From assembly GCA_040754375.1 (NCBI GenBank), contig JBFMCT010000001.1, forward strand, positions 146,398 through 210,397: a DNA stretch of 64,000 nt, in the 5' to 3' direction. The stretch is from Actinomycetota bacterium. GTDB lineage: Bacteria > Actinomycetota > Acidimicrobiia > Acidimicrobiales > AC-14. A program made the position numbers and the translations under genes. The notes beneath the pieces are model-generated. The model was not told the origin of the DNA and did no database searches. It saw only the letters and a list, made by a program, of their open reading frames with translations. Positions within the stretch are counted from its first letter, which is position 1; every line of letters begins with the position of its first letter. Below, in pieces: positions 39,281-46,810 of this stretch.

Positions 39281-40156
39281 ATGCTCAAGCTCGTCCTGCC
39301 CAAAGGCTCCCTGGAGAAGGCCACCATGGACCTGTTCGAGGCTGCCGACCTGGCCGTGACCCGGTCGTCCTCGGTCGACTACCGGGGGTCGGTGGCCGAC
39401 CCGCGGATCGCCGACGTGCGTGTGCTGCGGCCCCAGGAGATCCCCCGCTACGTGGCCGAAGGCCTGTTCGACATCGGCATCACCGGCCGCGACTGGATCG
39501 AGGAGACCGGCTCCGAGGTCGTCTCGCTGGGCCAGCTCCACTACTCGAAGGCCACGGCCCGGCCCGTGCAGATCGTGCTGGCCGTGCTCGACGAGTCGCC
39601 CGTCGAGAGGGCTTCCGACCTGGCCCCGGGGGTGCGGATCTCCACCGAGTACCCCGAGATCACCCGCCGCTACTTCGAGAAGCTGGGCATCGAGGCCGAC
39701 GTGCGGCTGTCGTACGGCGCCACCGAGGCCAAGGTGCCCGACATCGTGGACGCCGTGGTCGAGCTGACCGAGACGGGCCGGGCCCTGCGGACCGCCGGCC
39801 TGCGCATCATCGACACCCTCCTGGTCAGCTTCACCGAGCTGATCGCCAACCCGGCGGCCTGCGAGGACCCCGAAAAGCGCCACGCCATGACCCAGGTCCA
39901 CACCCTGCTGCAGGGCACCCTCGAGGCCCGGGGCCGGGTGCTGGTGAAGCTCAACGTGGCCGAGGGCGACCTCGACAGGGTCATCGGCATCCTGCCCGCG
40001 CTGCGCTCGCCCACGGTGTCGAAGCTCTTCGGCGGGGACGCCTACGCGGTGGAGACGGTGGTGGCCAAGTCGGCCATCAACACCCTGATCCCCGCTCTCA
40101 AAGACGCTGGGGCCAGTGACATCGTCGAGTTGGCCATCGCCAAGATCGTCCACTGA
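39281..40156 (+). CDS. hisG: ATP phosphoribosyltransferase, long form
   Basis: First step of histidine synthesis; 291 residues, the long self-sufficient form with a C-terminal ACT-like regulatory domain that binds histidine (about 210-291). LVLPKGSLEKATMDLFEAAD starts it, FDIGITGRDWIEE and the PRPP site DAVVELTETGRALRTAGLRI follow. ATG with AAAGAGG upstream. hisE, often next to hisG in Actinobacteria, is absent here. It sits just after the riboflavin genes. Confidence 0.95.
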   Translation: MLKLVLPKGSLEKATMDLFEAADLAVTRSSSVDYRGSVADPRIADVRVLRPQEIPRYVAEGLFDIGITGRDWIEETGSEVVSLGQLHYSKATARPVQIVLAVLDESPVERASDLAPGVRISTEYPEITRRYFEKLGIEADVRLSYGATEAKVPDIVDAVVELTETGRALRTAGLRIIDTLLVSFTELIANPAACEDPEKRHAMTQVHTLLQGTLEARGRVLVKLNVAEGDLDRVIGILPALRSPTVSKLFGGDAYAVETVVAKSAINTLIPALKDAGASDIVELAIAKIVH

Positions 40157-40158
40157 CG

Positions 40159-40383
40159 GTGGCCGACATCCGGGCTACCGGGACGGTGGCCACCTTCGAC
40201 GAGCACGCCGGCTACGGCACCGTCAGGGGCGACGACGGGCGCACGCTGTTCTTCCACTGCACGGCCATCGCCGACGGGTCGCGGACCATAGAGGTCGGCC
40301 GGGCCGTCGCTTACTCGGTCGTCCCGGGCCACGGAGGACGGTGGGAAGCGGCCCTGCTCGAATCGCGACCTGAGCGCATATAG
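40159..40383 (+). CDS. Cold-shock-domain protein
   Basis: 74 residues, one small OB-fold. TGTVATFDEHAGYGTVRGDDGRTLFFHCTAI carries the RNP-1-like (GYGTV) and RNP-2-like (LFFHC) strands typical of nucleic-acid-binding cold-shock domains. The second half is shorter and less basic than in CspA. A GTG two codons after a CTGA overlap with hisG is the start used here; CTG itself is possible. Confidence 0.75.
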   Translation: MADIRATGTVATFDEHAGYGTVRGDDGRTLFFHCTAIADGSRTIEVGRAVAYSVVPGHGGRWEAALLESRPERI

Positions 40384-40399
40384 GTGGGTTGAACATCTA

Positions 40400-40428
40400 T
40401 TGAGACCCGCGGTGGGGCGGTGGACAAT
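40400..40428 (+). promoter_or_regulatory. Putative -35/-10 promoter of the Asp-box protein gene
   Basis: TTGAGA, 17 bp spacer, then GACAAT. This is the most classical sigma-70-like pair seen in the window. Transcription would begin about 40435, leaving a leader with a GGGGGGAA ribosome site before the GTG. Confidence 0.5.
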
Positions 40429-40491
40429 TGGTCGCCGACGGGGCGAGGGGTCGGCTGGGACAATCCGCCACAAGGCAAACGGGGGGAACAA

Positions 40492-42216
40492 GTGAGAGGT
40501 TCGACAGGCCGCCGGCTGGTCATGCTGGCCGCAGCGATGACCGTACTGGCCCAGGGGACGGCCCTGAGCGCCGAGCCCATGGGGATCACCCAGCCGGTAC
40601 AGATGACCAAGGACGACCTCAACCCGGGCCGGCTCTACCAGGCCCCCGCCCTGGCCATCGACCCGTCCAACCCCAAGCGGGTGGCGGCCGGGTTCAACGA
40701 GCTACGCACGAAGTCGTGCGGGTTCATGCGCTCCAGCGACGGCGGCCAGACGTGGACGAAGCCCGAGGCCCAGCCGGCGCCCGAGTCCTTCCCGTTCTGC
40801 ACCACCAACAACCGCGGGGCCTTCCAGGGCCAGATCGCCTTCGGGCGCAACGGCACCATCTACTACGCCTTCCCGGGCTGGGACGAATCCGACGCAGGTA
40901 CGCGCGGCAACTCCAGCATCATCGTGGCCAAGTCGACCGACTTCGGCGACAGCTGGGAGACGGTCATCGCCCGCAACAACCGGGGTAAGCAGGGCGAGGA
41001 ACAGGAGTTCCAGCGCCCGATCGGCTCGCTGGCCGTGGACACCCGCAGCGGCTCGCAGGACATCGTCTACGTGGGTTTCACGACCCGCCTCACGGGGTTC
41101 AGCAACCCCAACGCGGCCCCCGCCATCTCGACCGTCATGGTCTCGACCGACGCGGGCGCCACCTGGGCCGAGCCCGTGCACCTGCCCGTCACGATCTTCA
41201 GCGACGAGAGCGTGCGCACCCGGGGCCTCACGGCCCGCACGACTATCCCCGGGGCGAGCACCCCGCCCAACACGGCCCCGGCCGGCTCCCGGGCGGCCGA
41301 GCCCAACCAGGCCGTCAACTTCGGCGGGTTCCAGCCGGTCGTGACCGTGGCCGACGATGGGACGGCCTATGCGATCTGGCCTTCGAACACGGCGAACATC
41401 AACCCCGGGCCGCCCGTGGGCCTGTTCCTGTCGAAGTCGACCGACCGGGGGGCGACGTGGACTACCAGCCAGGCCCAGCCCTTCTCCTATGCCAACAACA
41501 CGTTCGCCCACCTGGCCTGGACTCCGGGCGGCGGCCCGGCGGGCACGCTCCACGGCGTGTGGGAGTACCGGGAGCGCCCTGAGGTGCTCGGGGCCCACGA
41601 CGTGTACTACATCCGCTCCACCGACGGCGGAGAGACGTGGGAGACGCCCCGCAACCTCACCGACGACCGGCCCGAGGACTACCACGGGCAGTACTACCCG
41701 AACCTGAAGGTGGCCCCCAACGGCCGGATCGACGTGGCCTTCTACGACACCCGGTTCGACCCGGGCATCCGCTCCAACGACATCATGTACACCTACTCCG
41801 AGGACAACGGCCAGACGTGGTCGGCCAACCAGCGCATCACCGACCGCTCGGTCGACCGGCGCATCGGGGTGTGGGCCATCAACTACGACATGACCACGCC
41901 TCCGAGCCTGGCCTCGGCCAACGAGCACGCCATCATCGGATGGGACGACACCCGCCACACCGATGTCAGCGTGGGCGACAACACCAACCTCGGCGGCGGC
42001 CTGCAGGACATCTACGTGGCCAACGTCCAGTTCGCGGCCCTCGGCGGGGGCATGTCGAAGGCGGCCAAGGCGATCATCGCCGGGGTCGTGGGGCTGGTGG
42101 CTGTGGGCCTGGTACTGCTGCTGGTCTCGTTCCTGGCCAGGGGCCAGAGCGGGCCCTCGCCGAGGGCCAGGTCGAAGGCCAAGGCATCGACCAAGGCGCC
42201 CGCCGAGGTCTCCTAG
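40492..42216 (+). CDS. Exported Asp-box (BNR/sialidase-like) beta-propeller protein
   Basis: 574 residues. The N-terminus has a basic start and hydrophobic LVMLAAAMTVLAQGTALSA signal peptide. At least six Asp-box repeats of the S-x-D-x-G-x-T-W type are visible: SSDGGQTW, STDFGDSW, STDAGATW, STDRGATW, STDGGETW, SEDNGQTW, indicating a beta-propeller. A C-terminal membrane helix (IIAGVVGLVAVGLVLLLVSFL) and a basic tail anchor it, so it is displayed outside. Catalytic sialidase residues (FRIP, Arg triad) are not evident, so binding or another hydrolase role is possible. GTG with a purine-rich site. Confidence 0.82.
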   Translation: MRGSTGRRLVMLAAAMTVLAQGTALSAEPMGITQPVQMTKDDLNPGRLYQAPALAIDPSNPKRVAAGFNELRTKSCGFMRSSDGGQTWTKPEAQPAPESFPFCTTNNRGAFQGQIAFGRNGTIYYAFPGWDESDAGTRGNSSIIVAKSTDFGDSWETVIARNNRGKQGEEQEFQRPIGSLAVDTRSGSQDIVYVGFTTRLTGFSNPNAAPAISTVMVSTDAGATWAEPVHLPVTIFSDESVRTRGLTARTTIPGASTPPNTAPAGSRAAEPNQAVNFGGFQPVVTVADDGTAYAIWPSNTANINPGPPVGLFLSKSTDRGATWTTSQAQPFSYANNTFAHLAWTPGGGPAGTLHGVWEYRERPEVLGAHDVYYIRSTDGGETWETPRNLTDDRPEDYHGQYYPNLKVAPNGRIDVAFYDTRFDPGIRSNDIMYTYSEDNGQTWSANQRITDRSVDRRIGVWAINYDMTTPPSLASANEHAIIGWDDTRHTDVSVGDNTNLGGGLQDIYVANVQFAALGGGMSKAAKAIIAGVVGLVAVGLVLLLVSFLARGQSGPSPRARSKAKASTKAPAEVS

Positions 42217-42234
42217 CAGGCGCTCCCTCGCACA

Positions 42235-42264
42235 GGCCGCGCCGGCACCACCGCCGGCGCGGCC
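42235..42264 (+). terminator. Strong hairpin after the Asp-box gene
   Basis: Perfect 11-bp arms GGCCGCGCCGG/CCGGCGCGGCC with an 8-nt loop, 18 nt after the stop. No U-tract, as is common in GC-rich genomes. Confidence 0.6.
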
Positions 42265-42385
42265 GGTGCGCGTCCGGGGGGCGGTACTCTCGCAGCCCGT
42301 AGCCGAGCCCTAACGTCTCTGCACCCCGTCTTCCCGTGCGTAACCGGAGCACACCCCGAGCGGGCCTCCAAGGAGCAAGCCCCCC

Positions 42386-45082
42386 GTGACAGAACAGCTC
42401 GCCACCGGCGACGCCTCCGCCCAGGCCTTGGACGATGTCGACGTAATCCACGGCCTCACGGCCGCCGAGGTGGCCCGCCGCCGGGCCGCCGGCACCAATG
42501 CCTTCAGCCCCCTGCCGACCAAGTCGGGCTGGCAGTTGTTCTCGGAGGCCTTCGGCGACCCCATGCTGAAGATCCTCCTGGTGTGCGCCGGGTTCTCCCT
42601 GGTGCTGGGGGCCTTCACGGGGCACTGGATCGACGGGATCGCCATCAGCGTGGCCGTACTCATGGTCACCTCCGTCGGCACGTACAACCAGGTGCGGGCC
42701 CTGCGGGACTACACGGCCCTCGACGCCGTCTCCCGCAAGACGGCGGTGAAGGTGGTACGGGACGGTCGGGTCCAAGAGGTCGACTCCGAGGAGCTCGTCC
42801 ACGGCGACGTGTTCGAGGTCAACACCGGGGACGTGTTGCCGGCCGACGCCCGCTACGTGAAGGGCGCCGAGCTCCTAGTCAACGAGGCGGCCATCACCGG
42901 TGAGCCGGACACGACCAAGACCGTGGGCGACGAGCTCTTCTCCAGCTCGCGCGTGCTCGACGGAAGTGGCCGGGCGGTGGTCACCGAGGTGGGTGACGCC
43001 ACCGTGTTCGGCCAGGCTCGGCTGGCCACCGGCGCCCGCGACAAGACGACCCCGCTCCAGGAGCGGCTGGACGCCCTGGCCAGCCGGATCGGCAAGGTGG
43101 GGGCGGTGGCGGCCGTGCTCACCTTCAGTGCCCTCGTGCTCTCGGCCGTGGCCCGGGGCGAGGCACCGCCCTTCGGGCTGACGGCCGACTTCGCGGAGTT
43201 CATCCTCGACGCCCTGATCATCGCCGTGACCATCGTGGTGGTGGCCGTGCCCGAGGGCCTTCCCCTGGCCGTGACCCTGTCGCTGGCTTACACGACGCGC
43301 AAGATGGCCCAGGACAAGGCCCTGGTCAGGGAGCTGGCGGCGTGCGAGACCATGGGCGCGGCCACCATCGTCTGCTCCGACAAGACGGGCACGCTCACCG
43401 CCGGCACCATGAACCTGCAGTCGGCCGAGGTCGGGGGCCAGCTCTGGGGGCCGGAGGTCCTGGCCGTGGTGGGCCGCGACGAGGCTCAGGGCCCGCTGTT
43501 CTCCTCGCTGGCCCGCAGCATCGCCGTCAACTCCACCGCCGACCTGGTCGAGCGCGACGGCGAGGTGGTCGTGGCCGGCAACTCCACCGAGGGCGCTCTG
43601 CTCAAGTGGCTGGCGGCCCAGGGCTTCGACTACCGCCGGGAGCGTGACAGCGCGGCGGTGGCCGTCAGGCGGGAGTTCAACTCGACCCGCAAGCACATGC
43701 TCACCGTCACCGACAGCGGCGACGGCACGTGGCAGGTGCACATGAAGGGCGCTCCTGAGGTCGTGCTCTCGCACTGCACGACGATCGCCACCGAAGCCGG
43801 GCCGGTGGACCTCGACGAGGCTCGGGCGGGGGCCGTGATGGAGTCGCTGCACCAGAGCGCGGGCCGCGGCAACCGGACCCTGGGTTTCGCCGAGGGCCGG
43901 GTGGCGGCCGGCACCGATCAGGATCACCTCGACGAGGGCCTGACGTTCACCGGGGTGTTCGTGATCGCCGACCCGCTCCGGCCCGAGGCGCCGGCCGCCG
44001 TGGAGCTGTGCCGGCGGGCGGGGGTGCGGGTGATGATGATCACGGGCGACATCGTCGACACCGCCAAAGAGATCGCCCGCCAGGCCCACATCATGGTCCC
44101 CGGCGACCTCGCGCTCGAAGGCCCGGCCTTCCGGGGGATGTCCGACGACGAGGTCCGGGCCGACATCGGTCGCCTCAAGGTGCTCTCCCGGGCCCTGCCC
44201 GACGACAAGAAGCGCCTGGTGGAGCTGCTCAAGGGCGAGGGAGACGTGGTGGCGGTCACCGGTGACGGGGTGAACGACGCCCCCGCCCTGGTCACGGCCG
44301 ACGTCGGCTTCTCCATGGGCTCGGGCTCGAAGGTGGCCCGCGAGGCCTCCGACATCGTCATCGTGGACGACAACTTCGCTTCGATCGTGCGGGCCATCCG
44401 GTGGGGACGATCGGTGTTCGAGAACCTCCGCAAGTTCCTCCAGTTCCAGCTGACCGTGAACGTGGTGGCCTTGGCCACGGCCTTCACCGCCGCCCTGGCC
44501 GGCTACGGCACGCCCCTCACCGCCGTCCAGCTCCTGTGGGTGAACCTGATCATGGACTCGCTGGCCGCCCTGGCCCTGGCCCTCGAGCCACCCACCGACG
44601 AGCTGTTCGACCAGCCCCCCCACGGTCGGGAGGAGCCGCTCATCTCCCGGACCATGTGGACGAACGTCCTGGCCATCGGCCTGTACATGTTCGTCCTGCT
44701 GATCGTCGTCCTGACCACCGACGTGTTCACCGACACGACCGACTCGGACTACCGGGCCACCTTCCTGTTCAACACCTTCGTCTGGTTGCACATCTGGAAC
44801 GAGTTCAACTCTCGCTCGACCCGTTTCAACCGGAGCCCCTTCACGGGCCTGCACCGCAGCTACACCTTCCTGTGGGTGGTCGCGGTAATCGTCGCCCTCC
44901 AGTTCCTGATCATCACCTTCGGCGGAGAGGTCTTCTCAACCGTCCCCCTGTCGTTGCGGGACTGGGGCGTGTCGATCTCCCTGGGGGCCACCGTGCTGGT
45001 GGTCTCGGCCCTGGTACGGGCCGTGGGCCGGCTCAGGACGGCCGCTGCCCCGGTACCGGCGGGGCCCGTGCAGTCTCGGTAG
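42386..45082 (+). CDS. P2B-type calcium-transporting P-type ATPase
   Basis: 898 residues with about ten membrane helices. The actuator has VNEAAITGEPDT (TGE). VVAVPEGLPLAVTLSLAY matches the helix-4 signature of plasma-membrane Ca-ATPases (PMCA, subtype P2B). The phosphorylation site CSDKTGTLT has its Asp near residue 332, the nucleotide domain has MKGAPEV, and the hinge TGDGVNDAP is near 625. WVNLIMDSLAALALALEPP is helix 6. It probably exports calcium. GTG start with AAGGAG about 12 nt upstream. A TACTCT hexamer near 42285 may be its -10. Confidence 0.9.
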   Translation: MTEQLATGDASAQALDDVDVIHGLTAAEVARRRAAGTNAFSPLPTKSGWQLFSEAFGDPMLKILLVCAGFSLVLGAFTGHWIDGIAISVAVLMVTSVGTYNQVRALRDYTALDAVSRKTAVKVVRDGRVQEVDSEELVHGDVFEVNTGDVLPADARYVKGAELLVNEAAITGEPDTTKTVGDELFSSSRVLDGSGRAVVTEVGDATVFGQARLATGARDKTTPLQERLDALASRIGKVGAVAAVLTFSALVLSAVARGEAPPFGLTADFAEFILDALIIAVTIVVVAVPEGLPLAVTLSLAYTTRKMAQDKALVRELAACETMGAATIVCSDKTGTLTAGTMNLQSAEVGGQLWGPEVLAVVGRDEAQGPLFSSLARSIAVNSTADLVERDGEVVVAGNSTEGALLKWLAAQGFDYRRERDSAAVAVRREFNSTRKHMLTVTDSGDGTWQVHMKGAPEVVLSHCTTIATEAGPVDLDEARAGAVMESLHQSAGRGNRTLGFAEGRVAAGTDQDHLDEGLTFTGVFVIADPLRPEAPAAVELCRRAGVRVMMITGDIVDTAKEIARQAHIMVPGDLALEGPAFRGMSDDEVRADIGRLKVLSRALPDDKKRLVELLKGEGDVVAVTGDGVNDAPALVTADVGFSMGSGSKVAREASDIVIVDDNFASIVRAIRWGRSVFENLRKFLQFQLTVNVVALATAFTAALAGYGTPLTAVQLLWVNLIMDSLAALALALEPPTDELFDQPPHGREEPLISRTMWTNVLAIGLYMFVLLIVVLTTDVFTDTTDSDYRATFLFNTFVWLHIWNEFNSRSTRFNRSPFTGLHRSYTFLWVVAVIVALQFLIITFGGEVFSTVPLSLRDWGVSISLGATVLVVSALVRAVGRLRTAAAPVPAGPVQSR

Positions 45083-45118
45083 CTTTGTCGCCGCTCAGCG
45101 GACGCAAAGCTACCGAGA
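45074..45118. terminator. Long inverted repeat between convergent genes
   Basis: Perfect 14-bp arms TCTCGGTAGCTTTG/CAAAGCTACCGAGA flank a 17-nt centre that can form a small inner stem. The ATPase stop codon is inside the left arm. It is suited to end transcription from both the ATPase and the facing methyltransferase. Confidence 0.65.
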
Positions 45119-45137
45119 GAACACCGCGTGCTGGCGC

Positions 45138-45983
45138 CTAGCCCTGGGCCACCGCGATGTGGGTGTGCATGGGCACGACCACGTGGTCGCCCTGGCGGTG
45201 CTCGGCCACGAGTGCCCTCGTCTGGCCGGAGATGGCGTCGAGGTAGGCCTGGAAGGCGGCGGGGTCCTCGGCGAAGCGGGGGATCACGGCCGCGTAGGCG
45301 AACTCCATGCGCTCGATGAAGTTGTCGGCGTCCGCGAAGCGGGCCTCGACGGAGCGCTCATGGACCTCGACGCGCGAGAACCCGGCGTCGGCCAGGAGAG
45401 CCCGCAGTTCGTCGGGGTCACCCAGCGAGAACGGGGCGACCAGGTCGTCGCGGGTCACGTCGAGGCCGGCCTCGGCCAGGTGGGGCCACTCGGCGTCGGC
45501 CATGGCCTCGTACAACGGGTGGTGCTCGGGGCCCTTCCACACGGCCACGACGGCCCGCCCGCCGGGCACCACCGCCCGGCGCATCTCGGCCACTCCCGCG
45601 GCTCGGTCGGGGAAGAACTGGAGCCCCTGCTGGCAGTAGGCGGCCTCGAACGACGAGCCCGGGACGTCGAGGGCGGTGCCGTTGCCTTGGGAGTAGTCGA
45701 CAGGGGCTCCCGGGGGCAGGGCGATGGACCGGGCCACAGCCACCATGGCGGGGTTGATGTCGACGCCCTGCACCCGGCCCGTGGGCCCGGCCAGGGCGGC
45801 CAGGCGGCGGGTGAGGATGCCCGTTCCGCAGGCGATGTCGAGCACCCGGTCGCCCGGCGCGGGGGCGGCGCAGCCGACCACCAGCTCGCTCAGCGGTTCG
45901 AAGATGGCCGGCCCGAAGTACGCCTGGTAGGCGTGGGCCGGGGTCACCGTCTCGGGGGTCGCCGTCTGGGGGGTGGTCGTCAT
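45138..45983 (-). CDS. Class I SAM-dependent methyltransferase
   Basis: 281 residues. Motif I VLDIACGTGILTRRLAALAG binds SAM; GVDINPAMVAVAR is motif post I, and SFEAAYCQQGLQFFPDRAAGVAEMRRAVVPGGRA motifs II-III. A C-terminal part specific to this subfamily selects the substrate, which cannot be told. It resembles UbiE/ArsM-like small-molecule methylases. An AAAGGAG ribosome site is 9 nt before the ATG. Preceded by the GNAT gene with 34 bp between, likely one transcript. Confidence 0.85.
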   Translation of the reverse strand: MTTTPQTATPETVTPAHAYQAYFGPAIFEPLSELVVGCAAPAPGDRVLDIACGTGILTRRLAALAGPTGRVQGVDINPAMVAVARSIALPPGAPVDYSQGNGTALDVPGSSFEAAYCQQGLQFFPDRAAGVAEMRRAVVPGGRAVVAVWKGPEHHPLYEAMADAEWPHLAEAGLDVTRDDLVAPFSLGDPDELRALLADAGFSRVEVHERSVEARFADADNFIERMEFAYAAVIPRFAEDPAAFQAYLDAISGQTRALVAEHRQGDHVVVPMHTHIAVAQG

Positions 45984-46017
45984 GAGATCGTCTCTCCTTT
46001 GGTGAGTTGTGAAGCTC

Positions 46018-46617
46018 TCAGCGGGCGGGGCGGACCATGGGCCACAGGGGCGGGGAGGTCCCGACCTGGATCTCGCTCACGACGGTGAAGCCGTGGCGTT
46101 CGTACAGGGCCCGGTTGCGGGGTGAGCTGGCCTCCAGGTAGGCCGGCCGGTGGTCGGCGTCGGCCCGGGCCAGGCCCTGGGCGAGTACGGCCGAGCCCAG
46201 CCCGCGGCCCTGGTGGAACGGGTCGACACCCAGCAGGGGCAGGTACCACACCTCCTCCTGGGGGTGGTGCTCGCTCATCCGGCCGAGTAGCTCGAACACG
46301 TGGGGCAGCCGGTCATCGTCGACCGCCCGGGCCAGCAGTCCACCGACGGCCTCACCGTCGAGGTCCTGGCCGGGAGGGAACCACAGGGCGACGGCTGCCC
46401 CGGCCAGATCAGCCGTCCCGGAGCCGAACGCCGTGCCGGCCAGCATGTCGGCCAGCTCGGAGAAGGCCGACAGGTAGGTGGCGGGCTGGGGCAGGGCCCA
46501 GCGCATCAGCGGGTCGGCCGCGAAGGCGGCCACGATCACGGCCACTGCGTGCTCGCGCTCGCCGGGCCGGCGGTGGGCCTGGCCGAGGGGCCCGGTCGTA
46601 GTCTCGTCGTGGGGCAT
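46018..46617 (-). CDS. GNAT-family N-acetyltransferase
   Basis: 199 residues. The acetyl-CoA site is GVDPFHQGRGLGSAVL (Q/RxxGxG/A). AYLEASSPRNRALYERHGFTVVSE is the typical C-terminal strand pair. The N-terminal HAVAVIVAAFAADPLMRWALP is a GNAT domain start. Substrate unknown. The ATG has AGGAGG 4 nt upstream. It lies upstream of the methyltransferase in the same direction, so both modifications may act on one small molecule, but that is inference. Confidence 0.85.
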   Translation of the reverse strand: MPHDETTTGPLGQAHRRPGEREHAVAVIVAAFAADPLMRWALPQPATYLSAFSELADMLAGTAFGSGTADLAGAAVALWFPPGQDLDGEAVGGLLARAVDDDRLPHVFELLGRMSEHHPQEEVWYLPLLGVDPFHQGRGLGSAVLAQGLARADADHRPAYLEASSPRNRALYERHGFTVVSEIQVGTSPPLWPMVRPAR

Positions 46618-46748
46618 CTGGCCTCCTGCTCTCGGTTGACCTTTCCAGGTCCGCTGCCCGCCGGAGGCCTCGGCTACCGGCGAGCAGCGGCTCGTAGGCA
46701 AGGTACGGCCGAGGCCCCGGCGCGGGCATCGGTGCCAGCACGCAACCG

Positions 46749-46779
46749 ACTACGCATTCGGGAAGGGCCCACTACGTAG
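46749..46779. promoter_or_regulatory. Two ACTACGyA sites, candidate LuxR/NarL-type operator
   Basis: ACTACGCA and ACTACGTA(G) begin 22 bp apart, two helical turns. The second contains the palindrome CTACGTAG. They lie between the LuxR-type regulator and the GNAT-methyltransferase pair. A TACGTA core is reminiscent of sites bound by NarL/LuxR helix-turn-helix domains; assignment is inference. Confidence 0.35.
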
Positions 46780-46810
46780 GACCGGCGGCCGGCCCCGGCG
46801 GTTGGCGCCC

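Noticed and set aside
42285..42290. TACTCT as a firm promoter for the calcium ATPase
   Set aside because: It is over 90 nt from the start and has no -35 partner; mentioned only as a possibility in the gene entry.
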